From Gaoshiqia sediminis (GTDB lineage: Bacteria; Bacteroidota; Bacteroidia; Bacteroidales; Prolixibacteraceae): a stretch of DNA of 64,000 nt. The notes beneath the pieces are model-generated. The model did no database searches. It was given only the letters and a program-made list of their open reading frames with translations, and was not told where the DNA came from. This document shows, in pieces, positions 1 through 9,077 of the stretch. The position numbers were made by a program, and so were the translations under genes. Every line of letters starts with the position of its first letter. Position 1 is the first letter of the stretch. The stretch spans positions 62,001 through 126,000 of the forward strand of contig NZ_JAPAAF010000009.1 in assembly GCF_025907915.1 (NCBI RefSeq), read 5' to 3'.

Positions 1-152
1 GCAGCACGATAGTTAGCAGGAACTGATGTTGAACATCGAATCAACTGACCTCTGATATGTCTTCCCAATGTAGTATCAGGAAGCAGCATAGCAACTTTCA
101 CACAATCATGTGCAAACTTTTTGGTTCTTTGTTCCAGTTCCTTTCGAGTCAT
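1..152 (-). CDS. Four-helix-bundle protein (S23/IVS-type), 3' end outside window
   Basis: The visible N-terminal 50 residues start MTRKELEQRTKKFAHDCVKV and continue with LPDTTLGRHIRGQLIRCSTSVPANYRAA. This matches the family first seen as proteins encoded in 23S rRNA intervening sequences and now called four-helix-bundle proteins. The R-G-Q-L-IRC-S-S-V-ANY-A pattern is the conserved family signature. Known members form pentamers of four-helix bundles and have no firm cellular role. The gene starts 37 bases after the leuC stop in the same direction. That gap is made of short repeated ATCAATC-like units. It sits where leuD would be expected, so it probably interrupts the leu operon. The C-terminal half lies before base 1. 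Confidence 0.8.
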   Translation of the reverse strand, partial: MTRKELEQRTKKFAHDCVKVAMLLPDTTLGRHIRGQLIRCSTSVPANYRA

Positions 153-189
153 TTCAGACAATCATCAATCGTCATTAATCAATCATCAA

Positions 190-1590
190 TCAGAGCATTT
201 CCCGCGGGTCGGTGATGACACCGGTTATGGCGGCGGCAGCTGCGGTGATCGGGCTGGCCAGCAAGGTGCGGGCGCCTGGTCCCTGACGACCTTCAAAGTT
301 CCGGTTCGACGTAGAAACGGCATATTTCCCTTCCGGGATTTTGTCGTCGTTCATGGCCAAACAAGCTGAACATCCGGGTTGACGCAAGGCCATTCCGGCA
401 GCTTCAAAAACTTTGTCCAGGCCTTCTTCGATGATCTGCTTCTCTACCGCTTTCGATCCGGGAACCAGCCAAACAGTCACATTGTCGGCTTTCTTTTTTC
501 CTTTTACAAATTCGGCAAAAGCCCGAAAATCTTCAATCCGCCCGTTAGTACAACTTCCGAGGAACACATAATCCACCTTTTTGCCTTTCATGGCATCGCC
601 GGGATGGAAATCCATATATTTCAGCGACTTCATAAAAGTAGTTTTGTCGGTACCTTCCAGGTCACTTCCGGTAGGAATTGTTCTTGAGATGCCGATGCCC
701 ATACCCGGGTTTGTTCCGTAAGTAATCATCGGCTCAATGTCGGCAGCATCGAAATGATATTCAGTGTCGAATTTAGCACCTTCATCCGATTTCAACGACT
801 GCCAGTAAGCCACCGCGTTGTCCCAGGCTTCGCCTTTGGGGGCAAACTTGCGGCCCTTCACATAGTTAATCGTGGTTTCGTCGGGTGCAATCATCCCACC
901 GCGGGCGCCACTTTCGATGCTCAAGTTACACAGGGTCATTCGACCTTCCATGCTCAAACCGGTGATGGCTGATCCGGCATACTCGATAAAGTGGCCGGTA
1001 CCGCCGCTGGTCGAGATCTGCGAAATAATGTACAGCGCGATATCTTTAGCTGTTACGCCTTTACCCAGTTTGCCATCCACCGTGATGCGCATTTTCTTGG
1101 GTTTGGGCTGCATGATACATTGACTGGCCAGCACCATTTCCACTTCACTGGTACCAATACCGAATGCAATAGCGCCAAATGCACCATGGGTAGAAGTGTG
1201 GCTGTCGCCGCAAACAATGGTCATGCCGGGCTGGGTTAGGCCCATTTCCGGTCCGATGATGTGTACAACACCATGACCATCGCTACCCAAACCATAGTGG
1301 GTAATGCCGCTTTCTTCGCAATTCTTTTTCAGCATCTCCACCTGGTTGCGCGACAACTCATCCTTGATGCTCATGTTTTGGTTGATGGTGGGCACATTGT
1401 GGTCGGGAGTGGCCGTGGTTTGGTCCGGGCGGAACACTTTCAACCCGCGTGTTTTCAATCCTAAAAAGGCCACCGGACTGGTCACTTCATGAATAAAGTG
1501 ACGGTCGATATACAACACATTGGGGCCGCCTTCTACTTGTTTCACCACGTGGGCGTCCCAAATCTTATCAAATAATGTTTTTGCTTCCAT
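190..1590 (-). CDS. leuC: 3-isopropylmalate dehydratase large subunit LeuC
   Basis: LeuC is the catalytic subunit of isopropylmalate isomerase, converting 2-isopropylmalate to 3-isopropylmalate in leucine synthesis together with LeuD. The protein has 466 residues, the same length as enterobacterial LeuC. It carries the aconitase-family cysteines for the 4Fe-4S cluster: one in the [10 protein letters not shown] motif near residue 347 and two in GCSACLAMN at residues 407 and 410. The [13 protein letters not shown] active-site segment is also present. It begins 75 bases after the leuA stop and is probably cotranscribed with it under the upstream attenuator. A leuD gene is not inside the window and is expected beyond base 1. 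Confidence 0.97.
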   Translation of the reverse strand: MEAKTLFDKIWDAHVVKQVEGGPNVLYIDRHFIHEVTSPVAFLGLKTRGLKVFRPDQTTATPDHNVPTINQNMSIKDELSRNQVEMLKKNCEESGITHYGLGSDGHGVVHIIGPEMGLTQPGMTIVCGDSHTSTHGAFGAIAFGIGTSEVEMVLASQCIMQPKPKKMRITVDGKLGKGVTAKDIALYIISQISTSGGTGHFIEYAGSAITGLSMEGRMTLCNLSIESGARGGMIAPDETTINYVKGRKFAPKGEAWDNAVAYWQSLKSDEGAKFDTEYHFDAADIEPMITYGTNPGMGIGISRTIPTGSDLEGTDKTTFMKSLKYMDFHPGDAMKGKKVDYVFLGSCTNGRIEDFRAFAEFVKGKKKADNVTVWLVPGSKAVEKQIIEEGLDKVFEAAGMALRQPGCSACLAMNDDKIPEGKYAVSTSNRNFEGRQGPGARTLLASPITAAAAAITGVITDPREML

Positions 1591-1665
1591 ATAATCTTAA
1601 CTTTTCAACTTCAGCCGGCCAGCAGCCGGAAATCCTATTTTATTACAGATTAATCAACTTACTCC

Positions 1666-3168
1666 TTATTGCACCGGCATTTTATTGACAGCATCCAGAA
1701 ATGCCTCAACCGAAGCGGTAATAATATCCGTGTGAGCGCCAAAACCAAAGAATTTAACGCCATCGTAATCCAGCTCCATGTGAACTTTACCGACATCGTC
1801 GCTACCTTTGGTGATGGCCTGAATCAGGAATTCTTCAAGCGTCACCTGGCGTTTCAGAATTTGTTTGACGGCTTTAATCGCAGCATCCACCGGTCCGTTG
1901 CCCGAAGAAGTGGCATCGAATTTTTCACCGGCAATATCCAAACGAACGGTTGCCATCGGGATTAATGACTTACCGGTTACCACTTGCAGGAAATCAAGTT
2001 TGATGCGGCGTTCTTTCCGTTGCGTATCGTCCACCAACAGCACGACATCGTCATCACGAATGTCCTTTTTCTTATCGGCCAACTCCAGGAATTTCTCGTA
2101 AACTTCATCCACTTTTTCCTTGGTCAGTTCGTAGCCCAACACTTCCAACCGGTGTTTCAGGGCGGCGCGGCCACTGCGTGCGGTCAATACGATTGACGAC
2201 TCGTTGATACCCACCTCAGTCGGATCGATAATCTCATAGTTTTCGCGGTTTTTCAACACGCCGTCCTGGTGAATTCCGGATGAGTGCGCAAAGGCATTAC
2301 GCCCCACAATAGCCTTGTTAGGCTGCACCGGCATGTTCATCAGGTTCGAAACCAAACGACTGGTTTTGAAAATATTTTTTGTATTGATGTTGGTATCGAT
2401 ATTCAGCACTTTGTAACGACTTTTCAGGGTCATCACCACTTCTTCCAGCGAGGTATTTCCCGCACGCTCGCCAATGCCGTTTATGGTTACTTCAGCCTGA
2501 CGGGCACCGTTGATGATACCGGAAATGGTGTTGGCCGTGGCCATCCCCAAATCGTTGTGACAGTGGGTTGAAATGATCGCGTTCTCCACCCCGCGCACAT
2601 TGTCGATCAGGTACTTGATTTTTTCGCCAAACTCGTGCGGCATGGTATAACCGGTCGTGTCCGGAATGTTGACTACCGTTGCACCCGCTTTGATGACCGC
2701 TTCTACCACCCGGGCCAGGTATTCATTTTCGGTACGTCCGGCATCTTCGGCGTAAAACTCAACGTCTTCAACATATTTCTTCGCGTATTTTACAGCCCGA
2801 ACCGCACGCTCAATAATTTCATCAGGATTAGAGTTGAGCTTGTAATGGATGTGATAATACGATGTCCCAATCCCTGTATGAATACGACCTTTCTTGGCGT
2901 ATTTCAGAGCTTCTGCGGCAACATCAATGTCTTTCTCCACTGCGCGGGTAAGGGCGCAAATGGTTGGCCAGGTCACCGCTTTTGAAATTTCGACTACCGA
3001 TTTGAAGTCGCCGGGGCTGGAAATCGGAAAACCGGCCTCGATCACATCAACGCCCAATTCCTCCAACGCCTTGGCCACTTCAATCTTCTCAACCGTGTTT
3101 AACTGACACCCCGGGACTTGCTCGCCGTCCCTCAAGGTAGTGTCAAAAATGTACAATCTGTCGCTCAT
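1666..3168 (-). CDS. leuA: 2-isopropylmalate synthase LeuA
   Basis: This enzyme condenses acetyl-CoA with 2-ketoisovalerate, the first committed step of leucine synthesis. The 500-residue protein has the HMGL-like TIM barrel at the N-terminus, with the [10 protein letters not shown] motif (Arg13-Asp14) and the metal-binding STHCHNDLG motif (His202, His204). The C-terminal third (about 370-500) resembles the LeuA allosteric domain that senses leucine. Length and the leuC neighbour favour LeuA; citramalate synthase is a less likely relative with similar architecture. Transcription probably starts near base 3360 and passes a leader peptide and terminator before reaching the gene. Confidence 0.95.
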   Translation of the reverse strand: MSDRLYIFDTTLRDGEQVPGCQLNTVEKIEVAKALEELGVDVIEAGFPISSPGDFKSVVEISKAVTWPTICALTRAVEKDIDVAAEALKYAKKGRIHTGIGTSYYHIHYKLNSNPDEIIERAVRAVKYAKKYVEDVEFYAEDAGRTENEYLARVVEAVIKAGATVVNIPDTTGYTMPHEFGEKIKYLIDNVRGVENAIISTHCHNDLGMATANTISGIINGARQAEVTINGIGERAGNTSLEEVVMTLKSRYKVLNIDTNINTKNIFKTSRLVSNLMNMPVQPNKAIVGRNAFAHSSGIHQDGVLKNRENYEIIDPTEVGINESSIVLTARSGRAALKHRLEVLGYELTKEKVDEVYEKFLELADKKKDIRDDDVVLLVDDTQRKERRIKLDFLQVVTGKSLIPMATVRLDIAGEKFDATSSGNGPVDAAIKAVKQILKRQVTLEEFLIQAITKGSDDVGKVHMELDYDGVKFFGFGAHTDIITASVEAFLDAVNKMPVQ

Positions 3169-3213
3169 GATGAAATGATTTTTAGTATCTGTTATTTTCT
3201 TTTTTTACATATC

Positions 3214-3244
3214 AAAAAAGCCATCCTCTGAAGAGAATGGCTTT
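3214..3244 (-). terminator. Attenuator terminator in the leuA leader
   Basis: On the minus strand AGCCATTCTC pairs with GAGGATGGCT (one G-U pair) around a short loop, followed by TTTTTT. It lies between the leader peptide stop (3279) and the leuA start (3168), so it can only act inside the leuA transcript. Its 5' arm is also complementary to the segment TGAGAATGG (3273-3281), which begins at the leader stop codon. Pairing there would prevent the terminator from forming. Confidence 0.85.
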
Positions 3245-3278
3245 ATGTCATTTTTGTATAATTATACCCATACCATTC

Positions 3279-3347
3279 TCAGTCGCGCATCCGGAGTAGA
3301 ATACCGAGTAGAATACCGAGAATAGAAATGGAATAAACTTGTTTCAT
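3279..3347 (-). CDS. Leucine/isoleucine-rich leader peptide of leuA
   Basis: This is a 22-residue open frame beginning MKQVYSIS and carrying the run ILGILLGILL at residues 9-18, then ending RMRD. Five Leu and four Ile codons fall within residues 7-18, with no Val in the run. It stands 35 bases before an intrinsic terminator ahead of leuA, the arrangement of an amino-acid attenuator in which ribosome stalling at scarce Leu/Ile codons permits readthrough. The run contains a perfect 12-base tandem duplication (GGTATTCTACTC twice). No homology is claimed; the call rests on position, codon content and RNA pairing. Confidence 0.85.
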   Translation of the reverse strand: MKQVYSISILGILLGILLRMRD

Positions 3348-3365
3348 TTTTTCAATGATTTGCTG

Positions 3366-3396
3366 CAAATATCACAATATTTTTTTAAAATGAAAA
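3366..3396 (-). promoter_or_regulatory. Candidate promoter of the leuA leader
   Basis: The minus strand reads TTTT, 19 bases, then GATATTTG. This fits the Bacteroidota consensus TTTG-N19-21-TAnnTTTG with two mismatches. The predicted start near 3360 gives a leader of about 13 bases before the leader peptide ATG, similar to the arrangement in front of ilvD. Confidence 0.4.
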
Positions 3397-3572
3397 TAAA
3401 ACACCGCTTTAATTGCTAAAATTAAAAGTTAATTGTGCTTTAACTTTAAATCCGGCAGTTTAAAATCGTTCTAAAGAATCTTTTACCCCCCTTGGTTATT
3501 CTTTTGAAAAGCAAATCAACTTGTTTTGTTTAATCGGGGATACAGAAACTACCCCCCCCGCAAAAAAAACGA

Positions 3573-3995
3573 TTATCTAATCATGGGTTCGGCTACCCCA
3601 GCCGTGGGCAATTCCTCTTGTTTTTCGAACTGAATGATTGCAACGGCCTCCTGATCGTCTCCCCATACTAATGGCGGACAGGTTAATTTCAACCCTTTCC
3701 CCCGGATGCGTGCATGCCTGATTTTATCCAGCCCTTCATTACTGGGAAAAAGCGATCCCTCCACGTGATGCACAATGTAGTCTTTCTCCCGATTGAATTC
3801 ATACCGCCCGAAATAGGAAATGCCCCGAATTTCCCCAGACTGCTCTTTGGGCATGTACTGTACCGAAAAATGCCCGGATGGGGAATAATTTACATACCCA
3901 ACCGCATCGGCTCCAAAGGGATATTCTAATTGTCCGTTAGTTTTTTGCAACTCAAATGACTTGAGTTTCCATGTTCCGATAATCAAACTGTTCAT
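3573..3995 (-). CDS. Lipocalin-like domain protein
   Basis: The 140-residue protein starts MNSLIIGTWKLKSFELQ and has SPSGHFSVQYMP near residue 58 and VEGSLFPSN near 98. The opening I-GTWKL-SFE and the S-SG-FSV-Y strand are typical of the lipocalin-like family that includes small cytoplasmic beta-barrel proteins (Pfam Lipocalin_5 type). There is no signal peptide, so it should be cytoplasmic. Substrate and role are unknown. It lies between the ilvC terminator and the leuA leader in the same direction, with its own gap on both sides, so it may be an independent unit inside the amino acid locus. Confidence 0.6.
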   Translation of the reverse strand: MNSLIIGTWKLKSFELQKTNGQLEYPFGADAVGYVNYSPSGHFSVQYMPKEQSGEIRGISYFGRYEFNREKDYIVHHVEGSLFPSNEGLDKIRHARIRGKGLKLTCPPLVWGDDQEAVAIIQFEKQEELPTAGVAEPMIR

Positions 3996-4110
3996 GATTG
4001 CTGGTTTTAAATTGAAATTAATACGATCGAGCAGGCAATTTGTTCAGCCTGGAAAACATGTTAAAAAAGTACCTCAAACAACAGGCTTTCACGAAAAATT
4101 TTGTTACCAG

Positions 4111-4147
4111 AAAAAAAGCCTGCCAATCGGTGACTGGCAGGCTTTGG
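4111..4147 (-). terminator. Intrinsic terminator after ilvC
   Basis: The minus strand forms GCCTGCCA / TGGCAGGC around a 9-base loop and is followed by seven T. It begins 20 bases after the ilvC stop and closes that transcript. Confidence 0.85.
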
Positions 4148-4166
4148 TATTTGATTTCGTATTGTT

Positions 4167-5642
4167 TTACACAATTTTCTTCATGGCAGTCATCGACTCG
4201 CGCAGTTCGTAACCGACAATTTCAACCGGGTGGAAACGAATGATCTCGTTCACAGCAATCAGTTGTTTGTTGTCAACACCGTTATCGAAACCTTCTCCGT
4301 AAGTTTCGCCAATCACGTCCACATCAATTTTCGACATGAAATCGGCCAGCAAGGGTTTGCAGGCATGGTCGAACAGGTAACAACCATATTCGGCGGTATC
4401 CGAAATCACACGATTCATTTCGTACAATTTTTTGCGGGCAATGGTGTTGGCAATAAGCGGGGTTTCGTGCAACGACTCGTAATAAGCCGATTCTTCTTTA
4501 ATGCCGGCTTCGGTCATGGTTTCAAAAGCCAGTTCAACACCCGATTTCACGAAAGCAACCATCAATACGCCATTGTCGAAATATTCCTGTTCGCTGATTT
4601 CGACATCACCGGCAGGCGTTTTTTCGAAAGCGGTTTCGGCAGTGGCAGCACGCCAGGTCAACAGGTTTTTGTCGTCGTTGGCCCAGTCTTCCATCATGGT
4701 TTTGGAGAATTCGCCGCTCATGATATCGTCCATGTGTTTTTGAAACAATGGACGCATGATGCGTTTCAGCTCTTCCGAAAGTTCAAAAGCTTTGATTTTT
4801 GCCGGGTTCGACAGGCGGTCCATCATATTGGTGATACCACCGTGTTTCAACGCTTCGGTAATCACTTCCCAACCGTATTGGATCAATTTGGAGGCATATC
4901 CAGGCTCGATCCCTTTTTCAATCATTTTATTGAATGACAGAATAGAACCGGTTTGCAGCAAACCGCAAAGAATAGTTTGTTCGCCCATCAAATCCGATTT
5001 TACTTCGGCAACAAAAGACGAACGCAGTACACCTGCACGATCGCCACCTGTAGCAACACAGTATGCTTTTGCAATTTCCAGTCCGTCACCATTCGGATCG
5101 TTTTCCGGGTGAACAGCAATCAAGGTTGGAACGCCGAATCCGCGTTTGTACTCCTCGCGAACTTCAGAACCCGGCGATTTCGGAGCAACCATCACCACGG
5201 TAATGTCTTTGCGGATTTGCATACCTTCTTCCACGATATTGAAACCATGTGAATACGACAGGGCAGCACCTTGTTTCATCAGTGGCATCACTGCGCTGAT
5301 CACGCTGGTGTGCTGTTTGTCGGGTGTCAGGTTGATCACCAGGTCGGCTGTCGGGATCATCTCTTCATACGTTCCAACTTTGAAGCCATTGTCAGCAGCA
5401 TTTCTGTACGACTGGCGTTTTTCTTTGATGGCGGCTTCGCGCAGCGTGTAGGAAATGTCCAGGCCCGAGTCGCGCATGTTGAGTCCCTGGTTCAACCCCT
5501 GGGCGCCGCAGCCAACGATCACGATTTTTTTGCCTTCCAGCTTCTTAACTCCGTCAGCGAATTCCGACTTGTCCATAAACTCGCAGGTTCCCAATTGCTG
5601 CAGTTGCAAACGCAACGGGAGGGTATTGAAATAATTTGCCAT
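4167..5642 (-). CDS. ilvC: Ketol-acid reductoisomerase IlvC (class II)
   Basis: IlvC uses NADPH and Mg2+ to isomerise and reduce acetolactate or acetohydroxybutyrate, the second common step of Ile/Val synthesis. At 491 residues this is the long class II form known from Escherichia coli, with a duplicated C-terminal knotted domain, rather than the 330-residue class I form. The Rossmann glycine motif [13 protein letters not shown] sits at residues 41-53, and the acidic metal-binding segment [12 protein letters not shown] is clear. It is separated from ilvDBH by an AraC-type regulator and a terminator, so it probably has its own promoter in the 198-base gap upstream; no good -7/-33 pair was found there. 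Confidence 0.97.
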   Translation of the reverse strand: MANYFNTLPLRLQLQQLGTCEFMDKSEFADGVKKLEGKKIVIVGCGAQGLNQGLNMRDSGLDISYTLREAAIKEKRQSYRNAADNGFKVGTYEEMIPTADLVINLTPDKQHTSVISAVMPLMKQGAALSYSHGFNIVEEGMQIRKDITVVMVAPKSPGSEVREEYKRGFGVPTLIAVHPENDPNGDGLEIAKAYCVATGGDRAGVLRSSFVAEVKSDLMGEQTILCGLLQTGSILSFNKMIEKGIEPGYASKLIQYGWEVITEALKHGGITNMMDRLSNPAKIKAFELSEELKRIMRPLFQKHMDDIMSGEFSKTMMEDWANDDKNLLTWRAATAETAFEKTPAGDVEISEQEYFDNGVLMVAFVKSGVELAFETMTEAGIKEESAYYESLHETPLIANTIARKKLYEMNRVISDTAEYGCYLFDHACKPLLADFMSKIDVDVIGETYGEGFDNGVDNKQLIAVNEIIRFHPVEIVGYELRESMTAMKKIV

Positions 5643-5840
5643 GTTGAATGAATTTTATTTGTTCTTACTCGATTTTTAAGATCCTGGATACAAAGCAAAA
5701 GAATAATCTGCAAAACGTGGAGTAAAAAAACAGGTATTTTTGGTAATTTTCATGGGTTTGCATTTTAAACCTTACCCACACAAAACTTTTTAAACTATAT
5801 TTCAACGACTTATAAAGTATCTTCTGATGGTAATTTTGAA

Positions 5841-6728
5841 CTACCGGGCAGTTTCGGCGCGATATTGCAATGGCGAAAACCCAGCCTCGCGCTTGAAAAA
5901 TTTCGTGAAATACGATTGATCGTCAAAATGCAGCTGATGTGCGATTTCGGCCACACTTAGGTTCGTGTGCACCAACAAGCGTTTAATTTCCAACACCTGC
6001 TTGGCTTTAATAATCTGTCCGGACGTTTTGCCGGTGTACAGTTTCACGGTTTGTGTGAGGTGGTTTGGCGTTACGGCCAGCCTCGCGGCGTATTCTTTCA
6101 GCGATAAGTTGTTGTGCGTGTTTTCTTCAACCAAATGATAAAAACGTTTGACCAGCAAATAGCCCTTACCCGTTGTTTCCAGGTTTTCGATGGTTTTGTA
6201 GCGCGACGTGCAGGTGGTCAGGATCAGGTCGAGCAACGAGCGGAGCATGTCCAGCTGATTGGTATCGTTGGTGCGAAGTTCCGAGATGCTCCGGCGAAAC
6301 AGCTCCTCCAGAAAATGCATGTCTTCTTTGCGCTCCAGCTGAAGTGGAGGATTGTCCTGTTTCAGATTATAAAAGAAAGGAAACTCGATCAGGCTGTTTT
6401 GGTTGCTCCGGTTGGCCAAATAAAAATCGGCCGTAAAAATGAAAATGTAGCCACCAACATCTTTCGAAAACTCGATTTTGTGCGCCTGCCCCGGCGACAT
6501 AAAAAATACACAAGGTGGCCTGATTTCGTATTTGTTGCCGTCGATCACGTGAAAACCAGAGCCTTTCATCAAGTACAGCACTTCAAAAAAATCGTGCCGG
6601 TGTGGGTATTTCACGCTGAAATGCCGTTTCGCATCAAACACTTCCACCTGAAACTGCTGGCTTTTCCGCTCGTCTGAGCTAAAATTGTGCAGACTGTAAA
6701 CCGGTAATTGCTCCGTTTTCGAATTCAT
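5841..6728 (-). CDS. AraC-family transcriptional regulator with cupin-like sensor
   Basis: The 295-residue protein has an N-terminal cupin-like ligand domain (about 30-110, with YPHRHDFFEVLYLMKG and PGQAHKIEF) and a C-terminal double helix-turn-helix of the AraC type (about 190-290, with LSVAEIAHQLHFDDQSYFTKFFKREAGFSP). The start is placed at ATG 6728; a TTG two codons upstream is less likely. It lies between ilvH and ilvC on the same strand. The ilvH terminator ends only four bases before its ATG, so it may be expressed mainly by readthrough. It is a candidate regulator of ilvC or of the whole locus, but that is inference from position only. Confidence 0.85.
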   Translation of the reverse strand: MNSKTEQLPVYSLHNFSSDERKSQQFQVEVFDAKRHFSVKYPHRHDFFEVLYLMKGSGFHVIDGNKYEIRPPCVFFMSPGQAHKIEFSKDVGGYIFIFTADFYLANRSNQNSLIEFPFFYNLKQDNPPLQLERKEDMHFLEELFRRSISELRTNDTNQLDMLRSLLDLILTTCTSRYKTIENLETTGKGYLLVKRFYHLVEENTHNNLSLKEYAARLAVTPNHLTQTVKLYTGKTSGQIIKAKQVLEIKRLLVHTNLSVAEIAHQLHFDDQSYFTKFFKREAGFSPLQYRAETAR

Positions 6729-6732
6729 TGGC

Positions 6733-6779
6733 AAAAAAAAGTTGGTTGGAAAGCCCGACGAAACGGACTTCCAAACAAC
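6733..6779 (-). terminator. Intrinsic terminator between ilvH and the AraC gene
   Basis: The minus strand has GTTGTTTGGAA pairing with TTCCAACCAAC (one mismatch) across a 17-base loop, followed by eight T. It should end most ilvDBH transcripts. The T-run stops four bases before the regulator's start codon. Confidence 0.75.
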
Positions 6780-6797
6780 CTGATTTAATGTATTTTT

Positions 6798-7340
6798 CTA
6801 GTCCAGTGCATCGAACATGGCATCACGTTCCTTCAGGAACTCAGAAAGCCGCTCGATGGGGTCGCGGGTAATGGCGATACGCCCGGAACGAATAAACTGC
6901 ATCACATGAAACTCGTTCAGTTGCTCAAAAAGCGCCTGGGTTTCTTCTTTGTGCCCGGTTTTTTCAATCACTGTGTATTCGCGGGTGATTTCCAGAATCC
7001 GAGCGCCGGCATTGCGCACCATCTTTTCTATTTTATCCGTATTGTACAAGGCCTCTGTCGGAACCTTGTACAAGGCGATTTCCTGGAAAATCATCTCATC
7101 GTTGGTGTGATAAAAGGCCTTCATCACATCCACCACTTTTTCCAGTTGGGAAACGACTTTCATCACCCGGTCTTGAGTTTCGTTTACCACGATGGTGAAT
7201 TTTGAGATACCTTTCAGCGCCGACGCCGAAACGGTCAGACTTTCGATATTTATTTTTCGCCTGGTAAAAATGATGGTAATCCGGTTAAGCAAACCGATAT
7301 GGTTTTCCGAGAATATGGTAATATTAAATTCTTGTTTCAT
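6798..7340 (-). CDS. ilvH: Acetolactate synthase small (regulatory) subunit
   Basis: The 180-residue protein starts with an ACT domain (FNITIFSENHIGLLNRITIIFTRRKINIESL) that binds valine in known enzymes. A second half (about 80-160) matches the IlvH C-terminal domain that activates the large subunit. It follows ilvB by 18 bases, so translational coupling and a shared transcript are likely. Length is slightly above the 163 residues of E. coli IlvH. Confidence 0.95.
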   Translation of the reverse strand: MKQEFNITIFSENHIGLLNRITIIFTRRKINIESLTVSASALKGISKFTIVVNETQDRVMKVVSQLEKVVDVMKAFYHTNDEMIFQEIALYKVPTEALYNTDKIEKMVRNAGARILEITREYTVIEKTGHKEETQALFEQLNEFHVMQFIRSGRIAITRDPIERLSEFLKERDAMFDALD

Positions 7341-7358
7341 TTTTCTCTGGTATTAAAA

Positions 7359-9056
7359 TTAAGCTTCAAGAATGATATCAGAAACAGACGCGCCTGCCGG
7401 TACCATCGGGAAAACATTATCTTCTTTTTCAACAACCACTTCGAGCAAATACGGGCCATCGTGCTCCATCATTTTTTGGATACCTGCTTCCAGTTCCTCG
7501 CGTTTGGTCACTTTGTGGGCCGGCATGCCAAAACCGTTTGCAATCATGATGAAATCGGGATTCGTAAGTTCTGTAAACGAATAGCGTTTTTCGAAAAACA
7601 GTTGTTGCCACTGGCGCACCATGCCCAGGAAGTTGTTGTTCAGCAAAATAATCTTCACCGGGAGCTTGTTTTGCACGATCGTCCCCAACTCCTGCAGGGT
7701 CATCTGAAAACCGCCATCGCCCACAAAAGTAACCACCTTGCGGTCTTTCGCTCCAAGCTGTGCTCCAACGGCTGCGGGGATCCCGTAGCCCATGGTGCCC
7801 AGCCCGCCCGAAGTAACATTACTTTTCGAATGTTTAAACTTGAAGTAGCGGGAAGCAATCATTTGCTGCTGGCCAACATCGGTCACCAAAATGGCCTCGT
7901 GGTTGGTTTTTTCCGAGGCGATGCGAACCGCTTCACCCATCGTCAAACCTTGTTTTTCGGGAAAAATATCTTTCTGAATGACTTTTTCATATTCAATTTT
8001 ATCGCAATCCCTGAATTCCTGCACCCAGGCATCATGTTTGTTCTGCTGTACATTTTCCATCAACATGGCCAGCGAATTCCTGGCATTTCCCAGCACGGGC
8101 ACATCGGCCTTTACAATTTTGTTGATTTCGGCAGGGTCAACTTCAAGATGGATGATTTTGGCGTTTTTCGCATAGGTGCTCACCTTTCCGGTAACACGGT
8201 CGTCGAAACGCATGCCCACGGCGATAATCAGGTCGGCCTCGTTGGTTTTGATGTTGGGGCCGTAATTTCCGTGCATGCCCAACATCCCCACGTTCAGCGG
8301 ATGGTCGGTTGGCAGGGCCGACAAACCCAACAAAGTCCAGGCAGCCGGAATCCCTGTTTTTTCAATGAAGGCTTTCAGTTCATCCTCGGCGTTGGCAATA
8401 ATAACCCCCTGACCGAAGAGCAACAGTGGTTTTTTAGCTGCATTGATCAAATCGGCAGCTTCCTTCACCTTAAACGGATCTACCGGAAACTCGGGGATAT
8501 ACGAACGGATTTTAGTGCATTTTTTGTACTCAAAATCCAGCTCCTGAAACTGGGCATCTTTGGCAATGTCCAGCAATACCGGTCCCGGCCGCCCCGATTG
8601 GGCAATATAGAAAGCTTTGGCAATGGCGTCCGGAATTTCCTCAGCCGAAGTAACCTGGTAATTCCATTTGGTAACCGGCATGGAAATTCCCACCACATCC
8701 GATTCCTGAAAAGCATCCGTCCCCAGCAGCGGCGAAGCCACTTGTCCGGTGATGCAAACCAGTGGGATGGAATCAATCTGTGCATCGGCAATGCCGGTGA
8801 TCAGATTGGTAGCGCCGGGCCCCGATGTGGCAAAGCACACACCGGCTTTCCCGGTTACTTTGGCGTACCCTTCGGCAGCATGAACTGCCCCCTGCTCATG
8901 ACGGGTCAGAATGTGGGTAACATGTTTGTCAAAATCGTACAGGGCATCATAAATGGGCATGATGGCCCCGCCTGGGTAGCCGAAAATGGTATCAACACCT
9001 TCTTCCAGTAACGAAAGAATAACGGCTTGTGATCCGGTAATACGTTTTGTTGCCAT
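7359..9056 (-). CDS. ilvB: Acetolactate synthase large subunit
   Basis: This thiamine diphosphate enzyme makes acetolactate from two pyruvates, or acetohydroxybutyrate from pyruvate and 2-ketobutyrate. The 565-residue protein shows the three expected domains: an N-terminal ThDP pyrimidine domain with GYPGGAIMPIYDAL and the catalytic glutamate in RHEQGAVHAAEGYAK, a central FAD/DHS-like domain (about 190-330), and a C-terminal ThDP-binding domain with the GDGGFQM...NNN motif. It starts 21 bases after ilvD and precedes ilvH. Confidence 0.97.
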   Translation of the reverse strand: MATKRITGSQAVILSLLEEGVDTIFGYPGGAIMPIYDALYDFDKHVTHILTRHEQGAVHAAEGYAKVTGKAGVCFATSGPGATNLITGIADAQIDSIPLVCITGQVASPLLGTDAFQESDVVGISMPVTKWNYQVTSAEEIPDAIAKAFYIAQSGRPGPVLLDIAKDAQFQELDFEYKKCTKIRSYIPEFPVDPFKVKEAADLINAAKKPLLLFGQGVIIANAEDELKAFIEKTGIPAAWTLLGLSALPTDHPLNVGMLGMHGNYGPNIKTNEADLIIAVGMRFDDRVTGKVSTYAKNAKIIHLEVDPAEINKIVKADVPVLGNARNSLAMLMENVQQNKHDAWVQEFRDCDKIEYEKVIQKDIFPEKQGLTMGEAVRIASEKTNHEAILVTDVGQQQMIASRYFKFKHSKSNVTSGGLGTMGYGIPAAVGAQLGAKDRKVVTFVGDGGFQMTLQELGTIVQNKLPVKIILLNNNFLGMVRQWQQLFFEKRYSFTELTNPDFIMIANGFGMPAHKVTKREELEAGIQKMMEHDGPYLLEVVVEKEDNVFPMVPAGASVSDIILEA

Positions 9057-9077
9057 ATGAATGATTTTTTGTTGTTT

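Noticed and set aside
1666-3168. Citramalate synthase instead of LeuA
   Set aside because: Adjacent leuC, a Leu-rich leader and overall length favour 2-isopropylmalate synthase.
4230-4937. A 235-codon plus-strand frame opposite ilvC
   Set aside because: Shadow of ilvC with a Phe/His-rich nonsense composition.
5643-5840. A fourth leader peptide before ilvC
   Set aside because: A short frame beginning MKITKNTCFF exists, but it has no run of branched-chain codons and no terminator follows it.
7299-9011. A 570-codon open frame on the plus strand opposite ilvB
   Set aside because: It is fully antisense to a certain gene, has no recognisable domain, and reads as a low-complexity shadow caused by codon bias of ilvB.
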